Program-made: the position numbers and the translations under genes
Shown: in pieces, positions 40,701-52,770 of the stretch
Position numbering within the stretch: the stretch's first letter is position 1
Layout of the letters: each line of letters opens with the position of its first letter
The notes under the pieces: model-generated
The model's input: only the letters and a program-made list of their open reading frames with translations
Told to the model about the DNA's origin: nothing
Databases searched by the model: none
Assembly (NCBI RefSeq): GCF_029168945.1
Contig: NC_083602.1
Span: 27,453,323-27,517,322, forward strand
Direction: 5' to 3'
DNA: 64,000 nucleotides
Source of the DNA: Cannabis sativa
Taxonomy: Eukaryota > Streptophyta > Magnoliopsida > Rosales > Cannabaceae

Positions 40701-41393
40701 GAGATAGAGGACATGGCGAAAATTCCTTATGCTTCTGCAGTTAGAAGTCTAATGTATGCAATGTTATGCACTAGACCTGACATCTGCTATGCAGTTGGAA
40801 TCGTGAGCAGGTATCAGTCTAATCCAGGACATGAACATTGGAATGCAGTTAAGTATATTCTGAAATACTTAAAGAGTACAAGGAAACTTGTGTTAGTCTA
40901 CAAGGGTGGTGCTTTAAAGCCCATAGGCTATACTGATTCAGATTTCCAGGCAAGTCTTGAAGACAGGAAATCCACATCTGGGATGGTGTTTACTCTTGGG
41001 GGTGGAGCAGTGGTTTGGAGAAGTGCAAAACAAACTGCGATATCGGACTCGACGATGGAAGCCAAATACATAGCTGCAGCCGAAGCTGCTAAAGAACTTG
41101 TCTAGCTAAGAAAGTTCTTCACCAGTATCGGTATTGTGCCTGGAATAGAAAAGCCTCTGGTCCTACTTTGTGATAATAATGGAGCAATAGCCAACAGTAA
41201 GGAACCTCGAAGCCACAAGAGAAGCAAACACATTGAAAGGAAGTATCACATTATCAGAGAATATGTGGCAAGAGGGGACGTACTAGTTGAGAAAGTGGAC
41301 ACAGAAGATAACTTAGCTGATCCATTCACCAAAGTCTTGGCCGTGACTGCATTTGAAAAGCACCAGAATTTAGGATTAATTGATATGTACTAA
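37770..41393 (+). pseudogene. Copia-1 gag-pol polyprotein, disrupted
   Basis: Domains in order: C-terminal gag with CCHC knuckle (CSNCNEKGHQEERC, about 38180); protease (VDSGST); GAG-pre-integrase (WHLRLGHS, CESCLEGKM); integrase with its acidic triad (HSDVCGP, TDRGGEY, NGVAERR); reverse transcriptase; RNase H ending LADPFTKVL. Disruptions: frameshift near 38610-38630, frameshift near 39920, TGA at about 40112, TAG at about 40156, TAG at about 41103 replacing a tryptophan. The reverse-transcriptase catalytic motif reads YIDN rather than YVDD, which should abolish activity. The N-terminal half of gag is missing. Confidence 0.92.
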
Positions 41394-41422
41394 TTAGTTT
41401 TATATTAGTGCAAGTGGGAGTT

Positions 41423-42686
41423 TTTTGGGTTTTATGCCCTAAATAAAACTCCATTTCAATGTAATCTATTTTATTCAAAATCAATAAAGAAACAGAAGTA
41501 TTTTTCATTCATTTGTGTATGTTTTGGTTCACCTTATCAATTGCTTGTCTATTTGATTTATAAATTCATCTGAAGCCCTTTTCACATACTTGATCATGTT
41601 TATTGTGTTGTCAACACTTTGGAAAGTAAACATGACTATGTGAATAAAGTTTCCTAGATTTATCAGACACAGGGTTTTACTGATATGATAATCTACAACA
41701 AGAGTTTACTTGCATTTGGAGAAATGCTATGTTCTTTCCAGAACATTGGTTAAAGTAAAGCTCAGGTTGGGTGCATGGAGTACGCATTGGAAGGGACCGA
41801 TATTAAACTTTGACTTAGATTTATTAAACTTACTGTAAAATCTATTCAAGTCAATATCACCTAGTTGATCCTAGATCAAATGATCTTAATCCTGTTATGA
41901 TTAGGCTCAATCTTAAGAGGCTATTCGTGTTCTTTGATTTGTTAGTTAAGCCTACTTTTAGGTCAGGGTGATACGTATATTTTGGGAACACGGTAGTGCA
42001 ATTGAGTGGAAGCGCTAACATAAACATGGAATCTATAGCTTCTATCTGGCGAATAGTAAGCAAAGGATGATCTCCTTCGAGCTTGACCAAACGAACATAA
42101 ATGGTGGAGTACTCATTTCACATAAGCTGAAATATCATTTATATTGCCCTGGCCGACCACTTTTATAGGAATTATCCTCTGATATTTCATTATTTTAATG
42201 CCAAATAATTCAAACCTAACCCTAGTGGAATGCTATAAATAGATAGTGAAGGCTTCAAGAAAATTACACTTTTCATTCAGAAAAACCTGAGCCTTCTCTC
42301 TCTATACCTGGCCGCCCACTCTCTCTCTCTCTCTTATTCCTTAAGATTTTGAAATACTTAGTGATTAGAATAGTGCCCACACACAGCAAGTGATACCTCA
42401 ATCATAGTGAGGAAGATCGTGAAGAAAGACTTTCAGCAAGAAGGAGTTTCAGCACTAAAGAATCAGAGAAAGAGATCCAGGTTCAGATCTTGATAATACT
42501 CTGCGACAGAAAGGATACAAGGGTTAGAGATCTGAACGGAAGGAGTCATATTATTCCGCTGCACCCAATGTAAGGTTTACTAAACTTTATATGTGTTTAT
42601 TTCATCGTTTTAGAAAGTTCATATTTAGGGTGTTAATCAACATACTTGTGAGTAGATCTAAGATCCTGGTAAAATAATTTCCAACA
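41423..42686 (+). repeat. 3' LTR of Copia-1, internally deleted
   Basis: 1264 bp. The first bases are TTTTGGG where TGTTGGG is expected. Compared with the 5' LTR it lacks roughly 640 bp at about 42140 and has a much shorter (CT)n run (42318-42334). Confidence 0.92.
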
Positions 42687-42691
42687 TGGCC

Positions 42692-44190
42692 ACCTTCGGA
42701 ATCAGAATGACATTAGTTGCATTGATGCCTCTATGCATGTACCCGGATATGAAGAAATCCTCCACAGCCTCACAGAAATCATTACCTACTGAATTCCAGT
42801 AATGTTAAAAGAACAACACTGACATACCATCAGGACCTGGAGCCTTTAGACTACCCATGGAAAAAAGCGTCTGTCTGATTTCTTCATAGTTAGGGACAAC
42901 TACCAAATCACTTTGCTCCTGGCTAGAAAGGTGGTCCGAAATCAGACTGTCTAAGCTCTCCAGCGGCCCATGGACCGAATTTTGAAATATGCTTCCCAAA
43001 AAATCAGAGAATTCTCTGCCAATGTCTTCTTTGTTGCTCAGCCACACCCCGTCTTTGTTCAAGATGGATTCAATTGCATTCCTTCTATTTCTAATAGTGG
43101 CAGTGGTGAAGAAGAATTTAGAACACTTATCCCCCTCCTTGATCCAGGACACCCGTGACCTTTTTTGCCAGTATAGAGCTTTTTGTCTCAGAGCTTCGTT
43201 TAGGGACTTTTTGATTTCCAACTCCTCGGCCCAAACCCTTGACCCATAAGGAAGACCCTGAATGGAGTTCAGTTGGCCTTCCAAATGAGCAATGCGGTTA
43301 TCCAGCTTTCCAAATTGCTCTCGACTCCACTTACTAAGCGCTAAGCGTGTGGCTCCCACCTTCTTGAAAACCCTAGTTGGGGCCCAACAATGAGCCACAG
43401 AGCCCCAGGCATGTTCTACTATCAGCTTGCTACGGGGGTCTCTCGTCCACCAGGCCTCAAACCTGAACGGCTTAGTGGCCTTAGTTTCTTGGTTAAGGGT
43501 ACTGATACAAACGGGTCGGTGGTCCGAGTTGCAAGTGTGGTAAGACCGGACAACCGCTTTTGGGAAAAGCCTAAGCCAATCCCCATTAGCCAAAGCCTTG
43601 TCGAGAGCTGATTTGACATGAGCCTCACCATCACGATGGTTGTCCCAAGTGAGGCAATCTCCTTTAACTGGAAGATCAATTAAACCTGATCGACCGATTA
43701 AATCAGAGATGAAAGGCAAGAATTGATCCCTCCCTCTCGAGCCCACCCTTTCAGAGTTTTTTAGCACAAAGTTCACATACCCGAAAATCAACCAAGGTCC
43801 ACCAAATTTGCTCCCAAGGCCCATCAATTTCGACCAAAAATTCTTCTTTTCATTAAAATACGGCGGACCATACACACAAGAGAGCATCCAGGGGTGATGC
43901 TCGGGGTCCGAATACACAATACCCGAGATATGATTTTTAGAGTAACTCACGGTCTCAAAGGAAAACCCGGCCTTCCAGGCAAAAAGGAGGCCACCTGCAC
44001 CACCAACCGCAGGAACAATAATATTAAAATAAAAATGCAAGTTTTTCAGAGAACGTACCAAGTGAGCGGGGTCGCTTTTGAGTTCGGAGATGAAAATGAA
44101 ATCAAGCGAACACGATCGAACTAGGGCTTTCACTTCAAGAACCATAGAGGTCTGCCCCAATCCTCTACAGTTCCAAGCAACGCCTCTCAT
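42692..44190 (-). pseudogene. LINE ORF2, 5' part: APE-type endonuclease and start of reverse transcriptase
   Basis: The frame starts [12 protein letters not shown], the standard plant L1 endonuclease opening, and has SELK, the GDCLTWDN block and the terminal SDHRPV histidine motif. The GDFN/GDVN catalytic motif reads GYVN ([10 protein letters not shown]), losing the catalytic aspartate. The frame continues into the reverse-transcriptase lead-in ([15 protein letters not shown]) and shifts at about 42808. The remaining [17 protein letters not shown] and [13 protein letters not shown] are still readable up to the Copia insertion. Confidence 0.9.
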
Positions 44191-44288
44191 GGCGCCTGTG
44201 GAGGAGGGCTGTTCACCTCCTCCACAGGGGTAGTAAAGTCCACAGGGTCACCCACAGCGGAGCCTGTATCTTCAATAAGGACTAAATT

Positions 44289-45253
44289 CTATTTCGGGAT
44301 GTAGATATCTGCTAGCCGAGCCCTAGCCTTCCAAGCCGTGAGTCTCTGAGATTGACCAGCAGAAATTGGTTTGTCCATGTGATGGGTTACCTCCATAAAG
44401 AATTCAGCGGGGTTTGAAGAGCTCCCATCACCCATGGACGTCTCCTCCGGGTCACTTGATCTCTCCAATTGGCTATTCCCGTCCGGCCCAACCCCACGCG
44501 GAAAATCTCGAACCACACATTTCACTCTTCTCATATTCCATTTAGGCAAGATCTTCAAGGAGTGGGATTCCACATCAAGTTTCCTCTTTTTCACCGGGGT
44601 GGTTCTTTCATTTGTCTCCGAAGTCGATTGCACACCAATGTCAAGGAGACCCGCTTTCCTTTTCATTTTTCCATTTAATGAAAAATTAGAAAACTCTTGT
44701 AGATATCCTTCTTGAGCTTGAAAAAATTTAGCAAGAGACCTCCTCTCATCAAGGTGTTCAGAGAGGTCTTGTCCAACAATAGAAAGCTTGGATCCATCAA
44801 CTTCATCAATAGCATTTTCATTAAAATTCCCAACTACCTCTTTTAAATGATTTTTTTGCACTAGCCCACAAGAACTAGGCTTCGGCCCCACCATCCCTTT
44901 TCCTTTAGTATTCGACCCAGGAATAAGCATGATATCACCATTTAATTCATTTTCAATATTGTTATTTCCAAGCCCACTACCAAGTCCAAGAGCCATATCA
45001 CATGACATAAACCTGGGCCCACTTGAAATGTTCACATCCCATATCACATTCGACCCACCCACCTTAAGCTCCACCTTGCTATTTCCAACACTTGGTTTTT
45101 ATAACACTTCACCCTAGAAACCCCACTAATATTTCCATTCAAATTCAAATCACTCTCTGAAAATGGCAAAAGGTCAGGTGCCTTTCTACTACTCAGATCC
45201 TAAGACAGGGAAATATCATCCAACTGAGAAACAACCCCCTTCGAGACATCAGC
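44289..45253 (-). pseudogene. LINE ORF1 fragment
   Basis: An open frame of 261 aa (44289-45074) is extended upstream by a frameshifted piece (APDLLPFSESDLNL) to about 45253. It is hydrophilic and basic near VKKRKLD and lies 98 bp before ORF2, as L1 ORF1 does. The zinc-knuckle and RNA-recognition part expected at the N-terminus is absent, so the LINE is 5'-truncated. The assignment rests on position and composition more than on a motif. Confidence 0.6.
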
Positions 45254-45379
45254 CTCCTTCGGCCTCCACGCCGTTCGTACCTGGGCGCCTCCCCGTCGCC
45301 TCGAAGCTCGACCTCGCATAGATCTCGAGGCATCCAAGCGAGTTAACGGAGCCACCCCAGCGCTCGGCACCGTCCCACC
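45254..45379. other. Short GC-rich segment between LINE and Gypsy remnants
   Basis: About 125 bp distinctly richer in G+C than its neighbours (cctgggcgcctccccgtcgcc). It could be the lost LINE 5' end, the end of another element or captured DNA; nothing identifies it. Confidence 0.35.
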
Positions 45380-46034
45380 TTGAGATCAGTGCCGGCAGTG
45401 AGTTGTAGTTTAATCTTGCCACATGGAGCAATGTCAGCTCCACTGAAACCATACATGAGCTATTCACATAGTTCCATGTCTTCTAAAGTTAAACCCATCC
45501 TGAGTAGGGCTTGCTTGACTAGGATGTTTAATGATGCTCCGTCGTTAATCATTACCCTGGCCACCATCATATTACTTAATTAGACCTCAACAACTAGAGG
45601 ATCGTTGTGAGGGTAGCTAACATGATAAGAGTTTGATTCTGTAAAGGTGATCGACTCACATCCGTAGCATTGTGACTTTGGAGGACGTTTTGCTACCTTT
45701 AGGACTTCAGCTCTTGGTTCATGTTAAAGTGATCTTGCATACCTTTCCAAGGCCTTCCTTGAATTTCCAGCTAGGTGAGGGCCTCCAATCACAATATCTA
45801 ACCTGCCTACAACTGGTGCAAGCTGGAGAGGTGCATTTCCCCCAATTGGAGCTTCAAGTCGTACATACCACTGAAGAGTAGCATGTTTCTGTCTGATGAG
45901 AAATTCTATCTTGTCCCGCAATTGATTACACTTGTTAGTATTATGATCGTAATTGTTGTGGTAACGACAAAATTTGTTCATGTACCTCTTCCCTAACTCT
46001 TTGAAAGGAAGAGGTTTGTGATACGACAATGTTG
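45380..46034 (-). pseudogene. Ty3/Gypsy gag C-terminus and protease remnant
   Basis: On the minus strand, gag with a zinc-knuckle-like segment (FCRYHNNYDHNTNKC) and IGGPHLAGNSRKALERY is followed by a protease with MINDGASLNIL (active-site aspartate in DGAS). Stops at TAA and TAG interrupt it. It joins upstream to gag at 46783-47463, separated by a hAT element. Confidence 0.82.
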
Positions 46035-46042
46035 ACTATGTG

Positions 46043-46774
46043 TAGGACTAAACATTTTGAGCGGGTTCGACCCGAACACGGCCAACCCGCCCGGACCCGA
46101 CCCGGTCAACCTGTAATTTTTTTTTAAAAAAAAAATATTCGGGCGGGTCAGGTTCAACCCAGTGCCCTCCGGTTGGGTTCGCGGGTTGAGTTTTTGGGGA
46201 CACCGGGTTTCAGGTTGAACCCAAACCTGCCCGCCAACCCGCATATAAATACATTATATATATTTTTTTATTTTTTTTATTACATATTAATATATTATAT
46301 ATTAGTTTTTGAACTTCACCACACACACTAGAGAGAGACGACAAATATATTATAGCATCTATGTGACAGTGATATAATGTGAAAACCTAAAAAATAGAAA
46401 GAAAGAAGGTGATGAATTTTTTTTAATATGTAATTATAAATTTATAAATAAGTTATTACATTAATTAATTTTTTTTAATATGTAATTATAAATTTATAAA
46501 TAAGTTATTACATTTTATAGAAATTATAGATTATAGTTAATAAATAAAAAATAAAAGAAATAATTATTTGAACAAAAAATAATTTTTTTAAAGAGTTGAC
46601 CGGGTCAACTCGCCAACTCGGTCAACCCGGCCAACCGAAACTCACCGACCCGCTAACTCGCCAATCCGTTCCCTATTCGGGTTCGGGTTCAGTTTCATTT
46701 TTTTGAACCCGAAACCCGTGAACCCGAAACCCGCAAACCTGAAACCTGATATACCCGCCCGATGTTCAGCCCTA
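46043..46774. mobile_element. Non-autonomous hAT element
   Basis: 732 bp. Ends are TAGGACTAAACATTTTGAGC (left) and, in complement, TAGGGCTGAACATCGGGCGG (right). The 8-bp flanks are ACTATGTG (46035-46042) and ACTGTGTG (46775-46782), a hAT-length duplication with one mismatch. Both ends are rich in CGGGTT/AACCCG blocks that form an extended imperfect inverted repeat; the middle is AT-rich with no coding frame. It interrupts the Gypsy gag remnant. Confidence 0.82.
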
Positions 46775-46782
46775 ACTGTGTG

Positions 46783-47463
46783 GCCATATATATATCTCTT
46801 CTCTTGGAGCCAAAAGAATGGAGTAGGTGGTGAAGCGAGGCTCATAATCTCTTAAGGGCTTGCCCCTAGTTTAAGGCTTCTTTCCTCCGGGAGAGTTCCC
46901 TTGCTTGCCACCATTGTTGGCTCTTTTTTCTCCATTCAAACCTCCCTTTTTCCCATTGCCTTGCACCTTAGTAGTTGGGGCTTCAATGTCTGGTGACTTC
47001 TACTTGCCACCCTTTGAGCCCTTTGCTCGGGTGACAGCTTCTTCAAGTTTGATAAACCCATCTGCTCTATCTAATAAGTTTTTCACGGTGTAGACTGCCT
47101 TGAGACGAAGGTTAGACCACAAAAGACTCATCTCCTTAAGCCCGGCTACAAGTGCCATAACCCTTGCATCCTTGCTAAGACTTTTGGTCTTAGAAGCTAC
47201 CTCTAAGAATTATTGTATGTAGTCCTTGAGGGGCTTGTCTTCCTGTTGCTTAACATCCACCAAATCATTGGGCTCGATTTAGAGTTGTTGGGAAGGAGCG
47301 AACTAGTTGCCAAAAGCATCCACTAGATCTTTCCATGAGTCAATTGATCCAAGGGAGAGCTTAAGGTACCACCGTTGTGCTAGGCCTGTTAGTGTAGCAG
47401 GGAAGATTCTACACCTGTCATCATCTCTCACACCTTGCAGATCAATCTGCATTTCAAAGTAAT
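46783..47463 (-). pseudogene. Ty3/Gypsy gag (Retrotrans_gag) remnant
   Basis: The minus strand reads FEMQIDLQGVRDDDRCRIFP, then LTGLAQRWYLKL, SIDSWKDLVDAF, LKDYIQ and LVAGLKEMSLLWSNL: the core of a plant Gypsy capsid domain. Several stop codons (after FGN, QQL and YIQ) show it is dead. Upstream gag lies at 50184-50440, beyond an inserted LTR. Confidence 0.85.
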
Positions 47464-47938
47464 TGTAATGCCCTAATAATTAGGCACGCCACGATAACTA
47501 ATTATGAAACCCTAATCCCCTAAACTGGGATTACTAGAAGGATAAGCGCGGGAAATTTAAACTTTGATTCGAAACAAAGTGAAAATTAAACTTGTAATAA
47601 CTTTAACTTTACAAAATAACCAAAAGATACATGTCTCGGGATCCCATAAATATTATTACAAAATATTACAAGTCTAATTCACGAGCTGACCTAAGCGGCA
47701 AAATCAGAGTTACACAATACATCACTAGTAGACCCCAACCCGCTAGGTCTAGTGTGGCCCAAACATGTACATGCACCGCCAAGCTCTCACTCTCATAGCT
47801 GATCACTAACTGATTTACCCTTTCCTGCACAGTAGAGCACCCGTAAGCCAAGCCCAGCAAGACAGTAAAAGATATTAATAGTCACGAATAACACATCACA
47901 TATATAATAATGCCATTTCACATTCGTCTATTTAATAT

Positions 47939-48060
47939 AGACCTGCGTGTTAAGCTCACATGCCCATTTATGTCTATGTGGCATAGACTCACGTGTTACA
48001 CTCACACATTTATTTATGTCTACATAGCATAGACTCATGTTTTATGCTCACACGTCTATT
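47939..48060. repeat. 46-bp tandem repeat, about 2.7 copies
   Basis: The unit begins agactcacgtgttacactc and contains tatgtctacatagcat. Two full copies and part of a third can be seen. A looser set of ttaccgagtctaacctgatt-type blocks recurs to about 48530. Confidence 0.75.
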
Positions 48061-49514
48061 TACAATAAGGCCTTAGAAGGGTTTATTTGGGTTATAGTTA
48101 CCGAGTCTAACCTGATTATGCCTTGCCCGCATAACCCTATTTGTATATACATAATTCATACATTACGTTCTTTCAGTGGTTTATCCTGATGATGTATATC
48201 AGGTCTAACCTAGTTATGCCTCATACACATAACTCGTGACATATATGCGTATATTCAATTTATACTATAATATATTAAATCTTAGGGTAATAACCCTAAC
48301 TCGCATACCAAATAATTACTCAAATAGCATACTATAGCATGCTTAAAATAACACCTATAAGAGGGTAATAACCTTAATTCATGCTTTCGCTTTATTAGCA
48401 ATATTATTGTACATCATTGCTCTCTTACCTTCATATAAATTCTAGGGTAATATCCCTAAACCGTATTATTATCAAACTCAAGGTACTAATTTACCGAGTG
48501 TAACTTAATTATGCCTTGAGCGCATAATTCTTTATTCTAACATATTTAGCATGGCATAACACTCAAAATCATTTAATTACTAGGGTGATAATCATAGGCC
48601 ATATAACTACTCATTTTAGGGTAATAATCCTAATCCCGGTTCTTAACTAATCACACCCATAATATAAAACATGAGCGCCGCCGCGCTTAACTCTACGTGC
48701 TAACTACTGTCTTACCCGATGTCCCGCAAATGTGGAGATTCTAATTCCCCGAGTGCTCCTGATCAAGTGCCGGTAATCCTAGTCACAATTTTTGGAATTT
48801 TAATCCCTAAATCCATTCTCACATAATTATAAAATTAGCATTCAAATTCCAAATAATCACGTAGAGCTCAGAACGAGCTTTCCGATGATATAAAGAACGT
48901 CCTAAACGAAGTCCTGAGTCAAAAGTTATGACAAAAATAAAAACCTAAAAAAATATAATAAACTGCCAATGCCATGGTCGCGACCAAGCTTGCAATGGTC
49001 GCGACTAGAGCCCAAACAGGGGCTCATCCTCTCTGGTTGAGTGCTAGGTCGCGAATACTAAAAATAGGTCGCGACCACTAGGTTTAAAAACCCAAAAAAT
49101 GCCCAAAAAATCATATTTAACCCAATTCAAACTTCGACCAAATTATCTCAAACCTACCCAATCATGGCAAGACACCAAAACACATAATTTCAAGCTCTTA
49201 ACTTCAGCAACCATGCATCAAAAGTTCAGGTTTGAAAACAACCCTAAAAACTCACTAACAATTATATATGCATAGCTCATAGATTAACAAGTTCAAACAA
49301 CCAAAAAGCCATAAATTGCTTCAATTCTCTACACATGCATCAAGAACACTCACAACCTATAAACATGCTCTTCAACTTCAATTTTAGCAGCAAAAATTAA
49401 AAATTAAAACAGTAGGAAACTACCTCAAGCCTCAAGCACAATCAAGCCTCAACACCTCCAAATTTCAAGCTTGAAATCAAGACCAATTCACAAAAATTTA
49501 CAAATGAAAAAGAT

Positions 49515-49632
<118 letters not shown>

Positions 49633-50183
49633 TAGTTCTGGCCAAAGAAAATTAGAAAAATAAACATTTAATTTCCTCCAAATTCCCTTTTATTGAAAAT
49701 ACACTAAATGGTAAAAAAAGACCAAAATGCCCCTAGGGCCAAACACCACATAAACATGCATAAAAGAGCAATGTTGTCATTTCCTTCACATACCACATTA
49801 TTCAAATAACTTTGAGAATATTCATATATCAATAAAATGCCAATATAAAATCCTGAAAATGTATTTCAGCCCTAAACCCAGTTCAGCCCAAAATGCTCAA
49901 TTATGACTATACCACGCCGACTTGTCAGAAAATACCTGAAATGGGACAAAACAAGTAAACTATATAATAATATAGTCCATAAGCACGTCATAATATTAAA
50001 ATTACAATTTTACCCTTCTTAGGACAATTACGAAAATGCCCCTGGCTCACCAACGGAGTCTTAACATGTCACTTATCAAACTAATTCACATATAATAGAT
50101 TATATAATAATATAATTTCATAATAATACATAATCAACTAGTTAGGGTTCACTAATCCATTTCCTTAATCTTAGGATATTATA

Positions 50184-50440
50184 GTAGTGGATGTGAGAAA
50201 GTGGATCTTCCTTCTCGGTGTATTAATGCCAGGAAGGGTTCTTGAACTTCAGAGGAATGGGAAGAGCTTTGATTCGTTTGGAGAGTGGTGAGCGTTGTTC
50301 TCTATAAAGCTCAAATTCATACAACTTAGGTGTCGTGATCCCCTTCACTAAAGCAGTCAAGGTGTCAAATTTTGCTTGATTGACCCCATGAGTGGTGGTC
50401 TGCATCCCAGATGGAGCTTCTGTTACTCGGATATGGTCTT
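50184..50440 (-). pseudogene. Upstream piece of the Gypsy gag remnant
   Basis: The minus strand reads HGVNQAKFDTLTALVKGITT, then IKALPIPLKFKNPSW and KEDPLSHIHYY, which flows into FEMQIDLQG at 47463 when the inserted LTR is removed. It is cut on its other side by the Copia-2 LTR at 50441. Confidence 0.72.
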
Positions 50441-52238
50441 TGTTGGGTTTTATGCCCTAAATAAAACTCATTTCATATAATCAGATTTACTTATTAATAA
50501 AGATCAGAAATAACATTTTATGTTGCATGGTTCACATGATTTATTTCATGATTATATGTATATAATGTATGAATTCTTTTTAAGTCCAGAACATATGAGT
50601 TTGTTAAAGATTATAGTGTTGTCAGCACAGTGGAATATATCTTTATTATATGTTCATAAGTTTATTCCCTGATTTGTCAGAACACTGGATTTAGACTGAC
50701 ATGGTATAATCAGCGATATGTATTCTTACACCTTGGAAAAGTGTTATGTCCTTTCCAGGATATCACCTGTTGATCCTAGATCAAATGATCTTAATCCTGA
50801 TATGGTTAGGTTCAATCTCAAGAGTGTTATTCGTGTTCTTTGATTTGTTAAGTTAAGCCTACTTTTGGGGTCAGGGTGATACTTACATTTTGGGAACACG
50901 GTAATGCAATTGAGTGGGAGCGCTAACATAAATATGGAATCTATAGCTTCTATTTGGCAAATAGAAGTAAAGGATGATTTCCTTTGAGCTTAACCAAACG
51001 AAGATAAATGGTGGAGATCTCATTTCACTTAGGTGAAATATCATTTATACAGGGTTAAGTGTTTTAAGGATAAAATACATTGAAGGTGTAGCGGTAACAG
51101 TAGTGCCTTTTCAATGTAGATCATCTATGTAGAGGATCATTGATCACATTAGGGTTATAACAATGGATAACTAATGACGTGTCTATATCATGGAACATAT
51201 AGAGCGTTCTATATGACTGAGAGTGCAATTCCAAATTCTAAGTGTGGATTCAATGAGGAATTAATAAGTTAGGGAATTTACTTGGTAAATTCGGTTCGAC
51301 TTATTGGAACCTCGGTTATATAGACCCATGGTCCCCATACTAGTTGAGACCATACTGCTTGTAAGACTCAGTTAATTGATTTTAATTAATCAATTATAAT
51401 TCTAAAAGTTAGACTATGTCTACTTTATGAATTCTCACAGTTTAAGGATGAAATCATAAAGAAAAGGGTTTCTAGGTCCAATTATTAATTGAGAGACTTT
51501 GCATGTCTAATTAATAATTATTTTAAATGACAATATTATTTAATAATCTATTTTAGTTATTAAATAATTAGTTTTGGCATTTAAATGATTAGAATTGGAA
51601 AAATGGCATTTTTGGAGAAATAGAAATAAAATTGAGAAAACTACAAAATCCAAGTGAGGCCCATTGGCCACTCCCTTTGCTTGTTTCCCAATTATTATTT
51701 TCATTTTTAATTGCCATGTAATTGCTAATCAAAGCCTAGCAATAATAGGAAAGTGGTGGATCACACTAAATAAGGCAGTTAATCAATTACACAGTAAAAG
51801 AGGAAACTGTTTATTTGGAAAGTTGTGCTCTCCCTTTTCCCTATATAAAGCAACCTTTGTTCTCTTCTCTTGCATGTCTTTGTAAGCATCATAAGCCACG
51901 AAATTCAAGAGAGAAAAAGAGAGAAAATTTCAAAATCCTTGTGAGATGAGTAGTGCCCACACTTCAAGTGGTACCTCAATCATAGTATGTAAGACTATGA
52001 AATTTCTGCATCAAAGAAGGAGAAAAGAAGATCCAGGTTCAGATCTTGGTGATACTCTTCTACAGAAAGGAATCAAGGGCTAGAGATCTGAACGGAAGGA
52101 GTCATAATATTCCGCTACACCCACTGTAAGGTTTTCTAACTTTATATGTGTTTATTTTCATTGTTTTAGAATTCATATTAGGTTGTTAATCAATATACTT
52201 GTTAGTAAATCTAGATCCTGGTAAAATAATTTCCAACA
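50441..52238 (+). repeat. 5' LTR of Copia-2
   Basis: 1798 bp, TGTTGGGTTTTATGCCC to TTTCCAACA, homologous to the Copia-1 and Copia-3 LTRs. TATA-like ctatataaag is at 51841-51850. Confidence 0.92.
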
Positions 52239-52529
52239 ACTGGCACCAGAGCCATGGTAATGATTTACTTTCATGTAATATGAATCAAAACGATGTTTGC
52301 ATGTTTCTGTGTTGATTTGGATGGTTTCATGTGGTTTATGTGTTAGTTGATGAATGTTGATGTTGTACAGTTTCGTTTTCCATGAAAAATATTTTTTCGA
52401 TTTTTACAATATTTTATTTGGATTCCTTGTGAAAAAATAAGCAATGTTGTTTTTTACGGAACTTGATTCTGATAAAAATTGAGAAAGTTATGAATTTTGG
52501 AAAATCGAGATTTCGAGTATGCATGGTGC

Positions 52530-52770
52530 TCAATCGCGCGCGCGTGACACGCCTAAGTGCACCCTGCATCCGCCCGTGGGCCTCGCCCGTGTCTCCCCCG
52601 CGTGCGTCGAGGTTTCCTGCCCACGCACCCTGCAGGCGCCGAGCTTCCTCGGCGTGAGCCCTGCATCCGCGCGCGTAAGTGGCTGCTGGCAGCCTCCTGG
52701 GCTGCTGCATGCAGCCTCCTGGGCTGTTTTCCCCTAAAGTTGCGATTTTTGGGATTTTTTCCCAAAAATC
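52530..52770 (+). other. GC-rich patch and perfect hairpin in the Copia-2 leader
   Basis: A GC-rich stretch of about 200 bp (cgcgcgcgtgacacgcc onward), with a direct repeat of gcagcctcctgggctg near its end, sits in otherwise very AT-rich leader. It is followed by a perfect 11-bp inverted repeat, GATTTTTGGGA/TCCCAAAAATC (52744-52770), around TTTTT. Copia-1 has only a short (CG)n patch at the same position. Confidence 0.7.

Larger units (their letters stand above)
32872..42686 (+). mobile_element. Copia-1: LTR retrotransposon inserted in the LINE
   Basis: LTRs are 32872-34803 and 41423-42686, with a perfect 5-bp TGGCC duplication. A primer-binding site follows the 5' LTR and a purine tract (caagtgggag) precedes the 3' LTR. 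The leader between primer site and gag is unusually long (about 3 kb) and AT-rich, and contains a Mutator-type MITE and a conserved hairpin module. The gag-pol region has several stops and frameshifts. The two LTRs differ by point changes and a deletion of roughly 640 bp in the 3' copy, so the insertion is not recent. Confidence 0.93.
30265..45253 (-). mobile_element. L1-type LINE, split by a Copia element
   Basis: Coding parts in minus-strand order are ORF1 (45253-44289), endonuclease and start of reverse transcriptase (44190-42692), then the rest of reverse transcriptase and RNase H (32866-30301). A short A tail (T run at 30265-30273 on the plus strand) marks the 3' end. A Copia element with a TGGCC duplication (32867-32871 and 42687-42691) interrupts it within the IPKVA/NPKKVSQFR motif of the reverse transcriptase. 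The 5' end is probably truncated near 45253. No convincing target duplication for the LINE was found. Confidence 0.88.
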
